Below are positions 1 to 9,479 of a stretch of 64,000 nucleotides of DNA, piece after piece. The position numbers were made by a program, and so were the translations under genes. The notes beneath the pieces are model-generated. The model did no database searches, was not told the origin of the DNA, and saw only the letters and a program-made list of their open reading frames with translations. Origin of the DNA: Xenorhabdus ehlersii (GTDB lineage Bacteria; Pseudomonadota; Gammaproteobacteria; Enterobacterales; Enterobacteriaceae); NCBI RefSeq assembly GCF_003610465.1, contig NZ_RAQI01000001.1, positions 744,001 to 808,000 on the forward strand, in the 5' to 3' direction. Numbering within the stretch: position 1 is the first letter of the stretch; every line of letters begins with the position of its first letter.

Positions 1-416
1 GCCGCCTGCTGCAGCGCTTGCTGAAAACGCTGGGGTGCAATTGCCTGAGGAATGACAGCAATGAGAGGGATGTTGTAGGCTGTTGTATCGGGCTGGCGAA
101 ACAGTTCCAGATAGATCATCTGCTGGGCATCGGTCTGATGAAAGATCTCGCCTTCCTTGACCGACTCTTTCTCTCGTGGAGACTGCCGTGGTTCTGTTGG
201 CAGTAGCGCTAAGATATCGGCGCAACACTTCAAGTCCAGCAGGCACTTGACCGACAGACTGATATCCCAAAAATGCCAAATTCGAGCGGCCAGAAGAGCT
301 GCTATAATGGAGTCTGCGCCAAGTTGTAGCAGGTTCTGCTGTAGCAGTTTCTCTGGCTCAACTTCTGGGAAAAACTCCTGTAAGAGACGGAGAAAATCTG
401 GTTGACTAGCATTCAT
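1..416 (-). CDS. Non-ribosomal peptide synthetase, N-terminal part (carrier then condensation domain)
   Basis: Reading the minus strand from the ATG at 416 gives an open frame to the window edge, so the gene is partial here. Residues about 31-45 read LGADSIIAALLAARI, the phosphopantetheine-attachment motif of a peptidyl carrier protein (Ser in GADS). About 60 residues later the frame enters the start of a condensation domain (QTDAQQMIYLELF, then AYNIPL). The synthetase therefore begins with a carrier domain and no adenylation domain, which implies loading in trans. It starts 3 bp after the azlD stop and is probably the last visible gene of the sbnA-sbnB-azlC-azlD operon. The product cannot be told from this fragment. 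Confidence 0.85.
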   Translation of the reverse strand, partial: MNASQPDFLRLLQEFFPEVEPEKLLQQNLLQLGADSIIAALLAARIWHFWDISLSVKCLLDLKCCADILALLPTEPRQSPREKESVKEGEIFHQTDAQQMIYLELFRQPDTTAYNIPLIAVIPQAIAPQRFQQALQQA

Positions 417-419
417 TAG

Positions 420-749
420 TTAGCTCCCCATCAACGCACGTAACGCGAGAAACACCAAATAACCCACCAAAATGACGCCGAAGAAGTTTTTCATCCGCGT
501 TGCAATGATGACAGTTATCAACGTAGCCAGCATAAAGGTATTACCCAAAGAAAGATTCAGTGCTGCTGTCTGTGTGTCTATCATCACACCGTTAGCGATA
601 ATAACGGTTAGAATGGCTGGCGGCAGTAGTTCAAATGCATCCTTAATTATCGGTGGCAGAGTAATATAATTAGCGAAAATAAACGCTATGCTGCGCACAG
701 CAAACACTGTGACACCCATGGCTAGGATCACCATCATGGTATGACTCAT
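420..749 (-). CDS. azlD: AzlD-family branched-chain amino acid exporter small subunit
   Basis: A 109-residue, strongly hydrophobic protein with about four membrane segments, the usual size of AzlD. AzlD pairs with AzlC in the inner membrane to export amino acids. Its ATG overlaps the azlC stop (ATGA at 746-749), which indicates translational coupling. In this setting between diaminopropionate synthesis genes and an NRPS, the pair may export a precursor amino acid or small product; that role is inferred from position only. Confidence 0.85.
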   Translation of the reverse strand: MSHTMMVILAMGVTVFAVRSIAFIFANYITLPPIIKDAFELLPPAILTVIIANGVMIDTQTAALNLSLGNTFMLATLITVIIATRMKNFFGVILVGYLVFLALRALMGS

Positions 750-1471
750 TGTTTCACCTTCTTTATCATCTTCCGCTGGCGCAGCTCTTGTACCAATTTA
801 ACAATAGTCACCGAAGCAACACAGGAGATCAGAATGCCAAGGTTATAAGGTAGACGAGCGCACAACACCCATACCGCCAGCGCAACCAATGAAACAGCCA
901 GATTGCGAGGCACCTTCAGATAGGGAACTAGCATGGCGACAAATGTGGCGTAGGCAATAAACTCCAGCCCCCAAGCAGACGCAAAAGCTGACAACATATC
1001 GCCGAGAAACAGCCCGATAGCGGTGCCTATGATCCAGTTAAAATAAAAAATCAGCACACAACTCATAAAATAGATATTTTTATCTGTCTGTTGCCCTGAT
1101 TCACTAAAGCGTTCTTTTGCCATCACAAATACGGCATCGATCAGGCCAAATGCCAGCATAATGCGCCAACTGAGTGGGATTGCCTTCACCTCATCAATCA
1201 ACGAAATAGCGTAGAGAAAAAAGCGTAAACTCAGTAGCAAAGTAGTGATCAGTGCTACCATCAGTCCGGTATGCGACAGGATTAACTGCAGCCCAACAAA
1301 CTGGGCAGCGCCGGAATAGATAAAACCAGACATTACTAGGCCATCTTTGATAGTCAGGCCACCCGATATGACCAGAGCTCCAAACACTACTCCAGAAAGG
1401 GTTGATGAAATTAGAAGAGGTAAGGAGCGCCTAAAAGCCAGCATCACTTCACGTTTAATCACGCTACTCAT
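746..1471 (-). CDS. azlC: AzlC-family branched-chain amino acid exporter large subunit
   Basis: A polytopic inner-membrane protein with the family's N-terminal pattern (AFRRSLPLLISS, then GVVFGAL). The open frame extends upstream to 1537, but the ATG at 1471 is preferred. It has a GGGAG ribosome-binding site about 10 bases upstream, begins 7 bp after the sbnB stop and gives about 241 residues, the normal AzlC length. It is coupled to azlD by a 4-bp overlap. AzlCD transporters export branched-chain or related amino acids by proton exchange; the substrate here is unknown. Confidence 0.85.
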   Translation of the reverse strand: MSSVIKREVMLAFRRSLPLLISSTLSGVVFGALVISGGLTIKDGLVMSGFIYSGAAQFVGLQLILSHTGLMVALITTLLLSLRFFLYAISLIDEVKAIPLSWRIMLAFGLIDAVFVMAKERFSESGQQTDKNIYFMSCVLIFYFNWIIGTAIGLFLGDMLSAFASAWGLEFIAYATFVAMLVPYLKVPRNLAVSLVALAVWVLCARLPYNLGILISCVASVTIVKLVQELRQRKMIKKVKQ

Positions 1472-1478
1472 GTGTCGA

Positions 1479-2495
1479 TCAACTCCCGCTATATGCGTCA
1501 GGGAAGAAGTTATAAATGCATACTTTATCTTCTGCATTGAGTGTCTCCAGCAGCTGTTGTGCTACTGCTAGATCGAGGATTCCCATACCAAATGGCGAGA
1601 ATATACGCGGTCGGTTATTGTCTGGAACAACGCGCTGTTCGATTAAATCAGCGATTCCCCCTGCCATAAAATCATGATGACCTACCTGTTGACTAGCGAG
1701 GTGGGGTGAAGTCTGCGCTTTCAAGCAATGGCTGACATCATCCGCTACGTTCTGTCCCGCCAGAATTATTTCTGGTGCCAGATCACGTAATGACATGTGT
1801 AGCACAGTCGGCGCATGGCTAAACCAAGCGGGAGAAGTAATATAGGGTTGGCTAGCTGAAGTGGCAATCAGTACCATATCTGATTCACTGATGGTGGATT
1901 CCAACGATGCACTGCAACTGGTTCCAGCCCAACCAATGGACTTATCGCGAAACATTTGGCTACGGGTTTCACTGAGATCGCACACACAGAGTGTATCGAT
2001 TTCCCATCCCATTTTTACCAGTAATCCTAGAGTACGGTATGCAATAGGACCGCATCCTACCACGCCAAGCCGTTTGATCTTTTTTGGTGTTGGATGCAAG
2101 TAACTGGCACCGAGTACTGCCGAGGCAGCGGTACGTGCTGCACTGATCAGACTGCCCTCAAGGCAGGCGCGCGGATAACCTGTATGTCGGTCATTAACAA
2201 TAAGCACTGCCGAAGCACGATCCAACCCCTTATCAATATTTTCTGGGAAGCTGGATATCCACTTAATACCCGTAATCGGGTTATCGCTTTCGATGGAAGC
2301 AGGTAGTGCAATAATCCTCTGCCGAGGATGATCTGGAAAACGAAGAAAATAGCTGTCCGGACTGATAGTTTTCCCGTAAGCATGTTGCAGATAAGCCTGT
2401 TTGACCGCCTCCACAAGAGTGTCGGGGTTCGCATTGAGCCAAGGAGCGATTTGTGCGGCACCAATTACCGTAAAAGAAGGTGTTGTATTTGCCAT
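1479..2495 (-). CDS. sbnB: 2,3-diaminopropionate biosynthesis dehydrogenase SbnB (ornithine cyclodeaminase family)
   Basis: A 338-residue protein of the ornithine cyclodeaminase/mu-crystallin family with a Rossmann NAD-binding segment (GVVGCGPIAYRTLG) near residue 145 and substrate-loop residues KWISSFPENI. SbnB oxidatively cleaves N-(1-amino-1-carboxy-2-ethyl)-glutamate to L-2,3-diaminopropionate and 2-oxoglutarate in the cytosol. The neighbouring SbnA homologue makes that intermediate, so the pair is a complete two-step pathway. It lies 34 bp downstream of sbnA in the same direction. Confidence 0.9.
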   Translation of the reverse strand: MANTTPSFTVIGAAQIAPWLNANPDTLVEAVKQAYLQHAYGKTISPDSYFLRFPDHPRQRIIALPASIESDNPITGIKWISSFPENIDKGLDRASAVLIVNDRHTGYPRACLEGSLISAARTAASAVLGASYLHPTPKKIKRLGVVGCGPIAYRTLGLLVKMGWEIDTLCVCDLSETRSQMFRDKSIGWAGTSCSASLESTISESDMVLIATSASQPYITSPAWFSHAPTVLHMSLRDLAPEIILAGQNVADDVSHCLKAQTSPHLASQQVGHHDFMAGGIADLIEQRVVPDNNRPRIFSPFGMGILDLAVAQQLLETLNAEDKVCIYNFFPDAYSGS

Positions 2496-2529
2496 AATTA
2501 CTCTTTATTCACGTGTTATTTAAAGTGTC

Positions 2530-3489
2530 CTAGACAACCTCTGCTTCCGGCTGCAGGATAGGAAAGTGGGTTTTTACCCAATTGGGGTTATAAATAGTAT
2601 CGATATAACGATCTCCCATATCCGGTGAAATAGCCACTACACATGATCCTGCGGGGAGAATAGCAGCATATTGCTCAATACCAGCCAGTACCGTGCCTGA
2701 CGATCCGCCTAATAGCAGACCGTGTTGAGCTAACCGATGACACATTGCCACGGTATCAATTTCTGGAACCATCAGTAGTTCATCAAAACTTGAATGAGTG
2801 CGGATTGCAGGAGGATTGCTGGTGCCAAGACCGGGGATAAGACGTTTTCCGGCTGGGTGACCAAAAGTGACGGAACCTTTACTGTCCACTGCAATTATAC
2901 GGGCAGAAGGTGCGTGTTCCCGAAGATAGCGTGACACCCCGCCTAATGTACCAGTTGTACCCGCACCGATAAAAACATAATCTGGTGAGGGAAAAGCGTC
3001 CAGAATCTCCGGTCCAGTTGAGAGATAATGAGCCCTGACATTTTCCTCATTTTCATATTGGTTAATCCAGAGCAACTGTTCATCCTGCGCAAGCATAGAT
3101 TTGATCAGGTTGATACGGGTAGCAAGAAAACCGCCATTTTCATCCCGTGCCTGCACAACAATCAATTTTGCTCCGTAGGCCTCAATAATGCGTGCGGTCT
3201 GCGGTGAAATGTTAGGGTCACTGACACAGGTAAATTTGTAGCCTTTAGCAGCACAAATCATTGATAATGCTAAACCGAGGTTTCCTGATGAACTTTCAAT
3301 AACTCGCATGCCTGGAAGTAGTTTTCCCTCACGTTCCAGTTGCGTTATCATGTGCAGTGCTGACTTGAATTTTATCGAACCCGTGGCCGAAAATCCTTCC
3401 AGTTTCAGGTTTACATTAATTCCGTTACCAATGCATATTTTTATAAAAGCCTTTGAAAACAAAAAGTAATGCGAGTTGTCAACAATCAT
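2530..3489 (-). CDS. sbnA: 2,3-diaminopropionate biosynthesis synthase SbnA (PLP enzyme, cysteine synthase family)
   Basis: A 319-residue fold-type II PLP enzyme. The PLP lysine lies in GSIKFKSA (near residue 40), the substrate loop is ESSSGNLGLAL and the phosphate-binding loop GAGTTGTLGG. SbnA condenses O-phosphoserine with glutamate to the precursor that SbnB cleaves. The start at 3489 follows a GGGGAAGAG ribosome-binding site. It is the first gene of the minus-strand operon, with an AT-rich upstream region that should hold the promoter. The N-terminus is slightly different from staphylococcal SbnA, but the active-site segments are intact. Confidence 0.88.
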   Translation of the reverse strand: MIVDNSHYFLFSKAFIKICIGNGINVNLKLEGFSATGSIKFKSALHMITQLEREGKLLPGMRVIESSSGNLGLALSMICAAKGYKFTCVSDPNISPQTARIIEAYGAKLIVVQARDENGGFLATRINLIKSMLAQDEQLLWINQYENEENVRAHYLSTGPEILDAFPSPDYVFIGAGTTGTLGGVSRYLREHAPSARIIAVDSKGSVTFGHPAGKRLIPGLGTSNPPAIRTHSSFDELLMVPEIDTVAMCHRLAQHGLLLGGSSGTVLAGIEQYAAILPAGSCVVAISPDMGDRYIDTIYNPNWVKTHFPILQPEAEVV

Positions 3490-3847
3490 TTACTCTTCCC
3501 CATTCACTATTTTTCTACATGCTTGATTTGGGTGATATATGTTAAAGTAAAAACATAAACATGTTATTTTATTAAACCATTAATAAAATTAGTGATTATT
3601 TTTACCACAACATCTGAAAGTTAAACAACAGGATATTAAAAAATATCATAATATTTTTTAATATAAGAGTAATGTGTTGGGAAAGATCAAAGATGTGAAG
3701 TTGGATGTTTTTTTATTGGCAATAATAAAATTATGTCATGATTGAAGGTATAGTTGGCTATCCCTCAAATTAGTTTCTGATATACTGTTTAAAACCTCCC
3801 AACAATCATTTTGACCTGTGATTACACTAACGCGCTGCGCTTGTCTT
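3490..3847. other. AT-rich intergenic region upstream of sbnA
   Basis: No convincing coding region was seen on either strand. The stretch is very AT-rich and probably contains the sbnA promoter, but no specific -35/-10 pair can be singled out with confidence. Confidence 0.5.
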
Positions 3848-3889
3848 CTCCGATTTACCGGGCTAATAAATTATCCAGGTAAATCGGAG
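3848..3889. repeat. 12-bp inverted repeat with 18-base loop
   Basis: The arm CTCCGATTTACC (3848-3859) is exactly complementary to GGTAAATCGGAG (3878-3889). It lies between the NRPS operon and the P4-like origin region. It could be a terminator, a protein-binding site or part of an attachment region. There is no clear T-run, so the role is open. Confidence 0.6.
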
Positions 3890-3954
3890 AGCTAAAAAAC
3901 ACCTGCTAGAGAAAACTTTTTTGCTTACCCCACCCTATTAGAGAATTAGTAATA

Positions 3955-4180
3955 AAACTGTTCACCCTATTCACCTTTGAATATTTTTATTTAAATTCAT
4001 ATTGTTAAAGGATGATGACTTGAAATTGAACTCATCACCACTCTTCACCCAACCATTCACCTCATATCTGAAAAGGGTGAACAGTAGTGAAGAGTTGTGA
4101 ACAGTTTAAAAATAACTATTCACCCTATAATACATTGATATATAGGGTTTAAATTATAGAGTGAACAGTGGTGAACACTT
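3955..4180. other. P4-like replication origin: cluster of GGTGAA/TTCACC iterons
   Basis: About nine or ten copies of TTCACC or its complement GGTGAA, many extended to GGTGAACAGT or TGTTCACC, lie in 230 bp in both orientations (for example 3961, 3970, 4044, 4055, 4076, 4119, 4161, 4170). Phage P4 alpha protein binds type I iterons of this kind at ori and crr, and a P4-alpha-like gene starts downstream at 5877 and ends at 4222. An origin or crr-type element is therefore likely. Activity of this copy is unknown. Confidence 0.6.
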
Positions 4181-4221
4181 TTTTATATTTCTTTGAAAAC
4201 TATCAGCAATAAAGAAAAAAA

Positions 4222-5877
4222 TTATTCTTCCGGTAGGTTATCCCTTGTCAGTTTTGGCATCCACTCGATGGCGGTATCAAGATCTAGATTCAAGTTGCTA
4301 CGAATGCCGTGTTTGCTTTTCTTACGCAGGTAATGCTGACCGTACTCTGCCAATGCGCCAGACATATCCATGCCAAAACGCGTTACAGAAACAGGTTTGT
4401 TCAGGTTATTGCCTTTCATATAAGCAAGGTAAGCGTGATAAAGATATTTACGGGGATTGAACGGCATAATTTCCGCATTGCCGATTAACAGGCCATCCGC
4501 TTCATCGGTCGCAAGCAGGTAGCCGCAGAAATCGACCAGTGGATCGGTGCTGCGTTTGATATCTAATGCTTCCGCAGATTTTTGTTGCTCTGCCAGTAAA
4601 TGTCTTGCGGCTTGTGGTTCAGCGAACCAATGAAGCAGGTGCCGGATAATCACAGGCAATTCTGCTGCGATTTTATCCCGCAAGAGTGGATCACGTTCAT
4701 TTTCCGGTACGACTTCGGAAAAGTTGAAAATCACCCGACGCCGCGATACACCACCACTGCGATCACTGAAACTCATGGCGTTGTTATTTACCGCCAGTAC
4801 CACTGCTGGAATATGGGTTGAATAGGGCTGTTTGTGCTTCGGGTCAATGGCAACTTCGTCGTCGCCTGTAATCGCCTTGATACCGGAGCCATCGCCCACA
4901 TAGCGGGTTTGGTCTGGTAAGATAATCAGAGAATAACCGACAATCAGCGCCCGTTCCCGTGGGTTTTCCAGTGCCGCCATACTGGCAGAAACCGTATTGC
5001 CTTTGCCTGCCAGCATCGCGCAGATTTCAGCAAAGATGCTTTTGCCACTGCCTCCGGCACCAGTGACTTCCAAAAATAACTGCCAATCGTAACGGTTTGC
5101 CAGCACCATAAACAGCGCTGCCAGTACCCGATCAAACTTGTTCTCACAGTTGGCCGTTGCCCGATTGAGCCAGCGCCAGAACTGTGGGGCATGGTCTTGC
5201 AGAGTTTCCTCCGAAATTGGGGAATTGAATTCAACGTCATTGGCAAGCAATAACCAATCATGTTTGTGGTGAGGCCGGAACTGGCATGTTCTCAGATCAA
5301 ACACGCCATTGCTGAATCCGATTAAGTGCCGTTCTGGTGGCTGCATCATGGGAAGCTGTAATTTCAGGGCATCCACCGCAGAGCTGATGCCATGCGGTGA
5401 GTACGGTAGTTTCTCTTCCATGAAGGCTGCCACCATTTCCCGTTTTAAATCGCGGTCACTAACCGGACACCAGACAGTACCGTCATAGTGATGAACGGTT
5501 TCCGAAGCGCTATCCAATGCTAAATCACCGTCATAACGCGCCAGCAAGACTTCCCCGCGCTGGCTGGCTCCCATCTGGCATAATGTCAGCTTGGAAGGTT
5601 CGGTATCATTAGGTTGAGCGGCTGCTTTTTTCTCGGTTGATGTTGGTCGATAAAGCCTCTGAAAAAAAGCCAATTTTGCCCTTTCCACATCATGTTGTTG
5701 GCGGTAATCGTCCCAGTCGGCTTTATGCTCTGTCGGTGGTAACGAGATCCAGCCATTCACCGTCAGCGCTGCTTTCTCTGCTGAGATCCTGCCGATATTT
5801 ACTTTGGGTTTGCCGGGGCTATGCCAGTCATTATCTGCCGCAATAATGATTTTTACGTCCGGCCATCGTGGGGACAA
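4222..5877 (-). pseudogene. P4-type primase-helicase (alpha protein), 5'-truncated
   Basis: The 551 residues cover the end of a TOPRIM domain (KIIIAADNDW near residue 10, later DWDDYR) and an SF3 helicase with Walker A GAGGSGKS near residue 260, then the D5/P4 C-terminal region. P4 alpha is about 780 residues, so the zinc-finger and primase-active N-terminal part is missing. At 5877 the homology stops against an IS1 InsA fragment, so the ATG used here is an accident of the junction. The helicase half is intact and lies next to matching iterons, but priming activity should be lost. Confidence 0.85.
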
Positions 5878-5990
5878 TTTTTTAAAGTGCGAACAACGGC
5901 ATTAATACTGATATGCAGTGCCCGTGTTGTGTCACGGATGCTAGCTGTTGTGGTCACCAAAACTTTGCGCCCGGAACAGCCCTCACGTCA
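5868..5990 (-). pseudogene. IS1-family InsA fragment abutting the primase
   Basis: The minus strand reads SIRDTTRALHISINAVVRTL, which matches the helix-turn-helix region of IS1 InsA (compare GIRDTARVLKVATATVMKTL in the InsA at 15082-15357). Only this piece remains. It lies directly against the truncated primase and probably marks the deletion endpoint. No intact IS ends were recognised here. Confidence 0.7.
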
Positions 5991-6058
5991 ATTTCTTATC
6001 CAGAATTCTGGTTATTTAGTTGCCAGAAGATGTTTTAATTTTACCAAATTAATGTGAA

Positions 6059-6116
6059 CCTGTTCCAATATGATAACTTGTTCTTAAATAACAAATTATC
6101 ATATTGTTGGAACAGG
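6059..6116 (-). terminator. Long hairpin downstream of the microcin exporter operon
   Basis: A near-perfect stem of about 24 bp (CCTGTTCC...AATATGATAA against its complement, with a 3-nt bulge) and a 7-base loop sits 8 bp after the exporter gene stop. Position and stability suggest it ends the minus-strand transcript. Confidence 0.6.
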
Positions 6117-6124
6117 AGTGTCAT

Positions 6125-8233
6125 TTAAGCTTTAAAATTATTTAAATTAATAATTATATCTGCGGATTCAATTGTTTCTTTTCTATGTGCCACCATTATT
6201 TTTGTAATATTCAAGCCTTTTAGATTAGATGAAATTATCATTTCATTCTCAACATCAAGGTGACTAGTTGCTTCATCTAAAAATAAAATCTTAGGGTCTT
6301 TGTATAATGCTCTCGCCAAACATAATCTCTGTTTTTGGCCTCCAGATAAAACAGTTCCCATATCTCCAATTAATGTTTCATATTTCATGGGCATTTTCAT
6401 TATATCATCATGTATTGCAGCTATTTTAGCACAATTTACCGATTTTTCTATATCAGGTTTTTCATCGAAAAAAGTTATATTATCCATAATGGAGCCAGAA
6501 AATAATGCATCATCTTGTGCAACATAACCTATACTATCCCTGATGCTTTTAATATGAGATTCATTAACTGCAACATTTCCAATTATGACTTTCCCTTCTG
6601 TAGGTAGAATACTACCCATCATTAAATTAAGCAATGTTGACTTACCACATCCCGAAGCCCCTATTATAGCAGCAGAATCTCCAGCCGGGATATTGAAAGA
6701 TAAATCCTTTATCAAATAAGGGGAGTTATCATTATATTTAAAACAGAGATTTTTAACTTTTACATTACTTGACGATATTTCTTTTTCTTTCAGAGATAAA
6801 TCAGAATTAAACTCTGTTTCAGTTAGGACAATATCTGATAATCTCTCAAGATGAATTCCTAGCATTTTCAACGAAATAAACTGATCAATAAGAGATAGAA
6901 CTCTAGACTCAAATTGGGATTTATATGCCAAAAATGACATTAAGATTCCAATAGTAAATACATTATCAAATATAAGAAGTGTACCTAAATACACTATCAA
7001 TATATTTTGAATTCCAAATAATATTTTATTAACAAAAGAAAAGAGCAAAGATAATCTTTGAGTTTTAAGACTTGAATTAAGTGTATCAATAGATAATGAT
7101 AACCAAGAGTTATATCTATAATTTTCTTTTCCGAAAATTTTTATCGTTTTTATACCTCTTATTGTTTCCATAAAGTTAGAACTTAGTTTTGCTGCATGAG
7201 CGATATTTTCTTTAGAAATTTCCCTTAAAGGAAAATACCATGCAATTCGTATGACCATATAAATAAGAAGTGTAATTATTGATATTAGAGCCAATTTAAA
7301 ATTATACATTAGCATAATAAAAAGCGTAATTACAGATACAAAACTATTACATATAGAGATAAAAAAAGAAGATGTTAAAGTATTTTGTATACTATCAATA
7401 GAAGAAAATCTTGATATTATATCACCCAAGTGCCTTTTTCTAAAAAAATCTATTGGCAAATTGATTAAATGTGTAAAAACATTTGATTTCCATTGTATGT
7501 TCAAATTAGTACTAATATATGTAGTTAGTAAACTCTGCACAATAGTTATAACTTGTTCAAAAATTAGTAATATGCCAAATCCAAACGATAACAATAATAT
7601 TAAATTTTTGTCTTCAGAAACAACCCCATGGTCAATTATTAATTGCATATAATATGGGCTAATAAGCGCAAAAAACTCTAGTGCAAAAGCTAAAAATAAT
7701 ATTTTTATTATTGATTTTTTTACTCCTGATATATTTCTAATAAACTTTGAAACATTTACTCGTTCTTTAAAAATATCCTTTTTGAAATCATTATTTGGCC
7801 AAAATTCAACAGCGATACCTGTAAAATAATCGGAAAAATCATCAAAGTTTAAGTATCTTATACCAATACTTGGATCCAAAATAATTATTTTTTTTGATAA
7901 TACCTTTTTTAGCACTACAAAATGATTAAGCCCCCAGTGGAGAAGACATGGTAATGTCAGTTGTTCTATTTCATCAATATCTAAACGAATTGCTCTATAG
8001 GATAGATTTAGTTCTTTAGCATAGTTAGTAATATCATTAAGATTTATACCAGTAAGGGGTACAGAAAACTTTCTCCTAAGTGAAAGTAAATCAATCTGAT
8101 ACCCGTGAAAAGAAGCAATGGACGCGAGGCAAGCTAAACCACATTCAGCCATTTCTGTTTGCAATATAACTGGCAAATTATTAGAAGACCAAAATCTAAT
8201 CTGATTCAATTTTATCATTTTAAATACTATCAT
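6125..8233 (-). CDS. Peptidase-containing ABC exporter (C39 type) for a double-glycine microcin
   Basis: A 702-residue protein of the CvaB/bacteriocin exporter type. The N-terminal C39 peptidase has its Cys in TEMAECGLACLA (near residue 32), its His in GLNHFVVLK and its Asp in LDPSIG. Six membrane helices follow, then an ATPase with Walker A GASGCGKST, signature LSGGQKQR and Walker B ILFLDEA. It would cut the leader and export the peptide in one step. The ATG at 8233 overlaps the end of the fusion-protein gene by 14 bp; a second ATG at 8218 is also possible. All catalytic residues are present. Base composition is much more AT-rich than the flanking ICE genes. Confidence 0.93.
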   Translation of the reverse strand: MIVFKMIKLNQIRFWSSNNLPVILQTEMAECGLACLASIASFHGYQIDLLSLRRKFSVPLTGINLNDITNYAKELNLSYRAIRLDIDEIEQLTLPCLLHWGLNHFVVLKKVLSKKIIILDPSIGIRYLNFDDFSDYFTGIAVEFWPNNDFKKDIFKERVNVSKFIRNISGVKKSIIKILFLAFALEFFALISPYYMQLIIDHGVVSEDKNLILLLSFGFGILLIFEQVITIVQSLLTTYISTNLNIQWKSNVFTHLINLPIDFFRKRHLGDIISRFSSIDSIQNTLTSSFFISICNSFVSVITLFIMLMYNFKLALISIITLLIYMVIRIAWYFPLREISKENIAHAAKLSSNFMETIRGIKTIKIFGKENYRYNSWLSLSIDTLNSSLKTQRLSLLFSFVNKILFGIQNILIVYLGTLLIFDNVFTIGILMSFLAYKSQFESRVLSLIDQFISLKMLGIHLERLSDIVLTETEFNSDLSLKEKEISSSNVKVKNLCFKYNDNSPYLIKDLSFNIPAGDSAAIIGASGCGKSTLLNLMMGSILPTEGKVIIGNVAVNESHIKSIRDSIGYVAQDDALFSGSIMDNITFFDEKPDIEKSVNCAKIAAIHDDIMKMPMKYETLIGDMGTVLSGGQKQRLCLARALYKDPKILFLDEATSHLDVENEMIISSNLKGLNITKIMVAHRKETIESADIIINLNNFKA

Positions 8234-9434
8234 TTATTGAAAATAAAGGCTCAAACATCCACTCATATAATTTTCTTCTTTCATGCAAAATGTCCGCATC
8301 AATAGTCATTCCAATCTCCAATGGCTTCTTGATTTTATTAATTTCAATATATTGTTTTTCAAGCTCAGCCTTTATTAAGTAAACTGGTTCATTTGTGGCA
8401 TTTAATGCTGGAAATACACTTCCTATACTTTTTACTTCCTGAGCAGCCATAGCAGATCGACTAACAGATGTAACTTTTGCCTTGAATATTCCAAATTTTT
8501 GATATGGATATGCTGAATATTTTATATTTACAATATCTCCGATTTTTATAAATCCTATAGACTGATTAGGTACATATAAATGAAGAACAAGATCTTGGTT
8601 ACTAGGAACTATACTCAATAGTAATGTTGATTGATCCACATATGAGCCTAACTCAAAATTGTTAATATTAACAAAGCCGGATGAATTGGCTCTTATTACA
8701 GACTCAGTCTGACTTTCAATATTTAAGATTTCTTGGTTAACAGAAGACAATACTCTTTCTATTTCTTGTCGTTCTATAATTTTTTTTAATGGAGCCTCCT
8801 CAATTTCCAATTCTTTTTCAGTAATTAAACGATCTATTACTATAAGGTCTTTTTTAGTTACATTTAGTCTTTCTAATTGTTCTAACTCATTACTCTCAAT
8901 CGAAGACATATATTCTTTTGATATAAAACCTTTTTTTTCTAAATTTCTATATCTATATGTATTTTCCCTTAAATCATTTAATCTCTTTTTTTGTATTTTT
9001 ATTTGAATTTTTATTTGTTCTTTTTGTTTAATTAAACCATTAAGATTATTTTTAAGCAACTCAATTCGGTTAACTTGAAGAGACTCCATTTTATTGATCT
9101 CATTGATTAATGTAATTTTCTTTAGAATTGCTTGTTCTTTTAAACTATCCTGCAATGTTCCTTCATTTATATACTGAGCCTTATAAATAACACCTAAAAC
9201 ATCCCCTTTTTTAACAAATTGTCCATCCTTAACCTTAATATCACTAATAACACCACTTTCTTTAGAGTAAATCTTAGACATTCCATCTTTAGGATAAACT
9301 TGACCTTTTATTGATGTTTTTCTAGAATATTCAGTAAAAATGATAAATATAATAATAAATATTACAAGCAAGCTGGAAAGGTATGTCAATACAGTAAAAA
9401 CAAATGGACTGGTCAAAACCATTTGGCCAGCCAT
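8220..9434 (-). CDS. HlyD/CvaA-family membrane fusion protein
   Basis: A 404-residue periplasmic adaptor with one N-terminal membrane helix (residues about 12-33), a first lipoyl half (SGVISDIKVKDGQFVKKGD), a long coiled-coil hairpin (about residues 85-230) and a second lipoyl/beta-barrel part. It links the ABC exporter to an outer-membrane TolC-type channel. The frame is open upstream to the preceding stop but has no better ATG, so 9434 is kept. It follows the JmjC gene by 45 bp. Confidence 0.9.
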   Translation of the reverse strand: MAGQMVLTSPFVFTVLTYLSSLLVIFIIIFIIFTEYSRKTSIKGQVYPKDGMSKIYSKESGVISDIKVKDGQFVKKGDVLGVIYKAQYINEGTLQDSLKEQAILKKITLINEINKMESLQVNRIELLKNNLNGLIKQKEQIKIQIKIQKKRLNDLRENTYRYRNLEKKGFISKEYMSSIESNELEQLERLNVTKKDLIVIDRLITEKELEIEEAPLKKIIERQEIERVLSSVNQEILNIESQTESVIRANSSGFVNINNFELGSYVDQSTLLLSIVPSNQDLVLHLYVPNQSIGFIKIGDIVNIKYSAYPYQKFGIFKAKVTSVSRSAMAAQEVKSIGSVFPALNATNEPVYLIKAELEKQYIEINKIKKPLEIGMTIDADILHERRKLYEWMFEPLFSINDSI

Positions 9435-9479
9435 AGGTATTGATTTTTTTTCAAAGCTTCTTGACGAAAAAGGTCGCCT

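Noticed and set aside
1..405. Two small plus-strand ORFs at the left edge
   Set aside because: They are antisense to the NRPS carrier/condensation frame, which has clear domain motifs.
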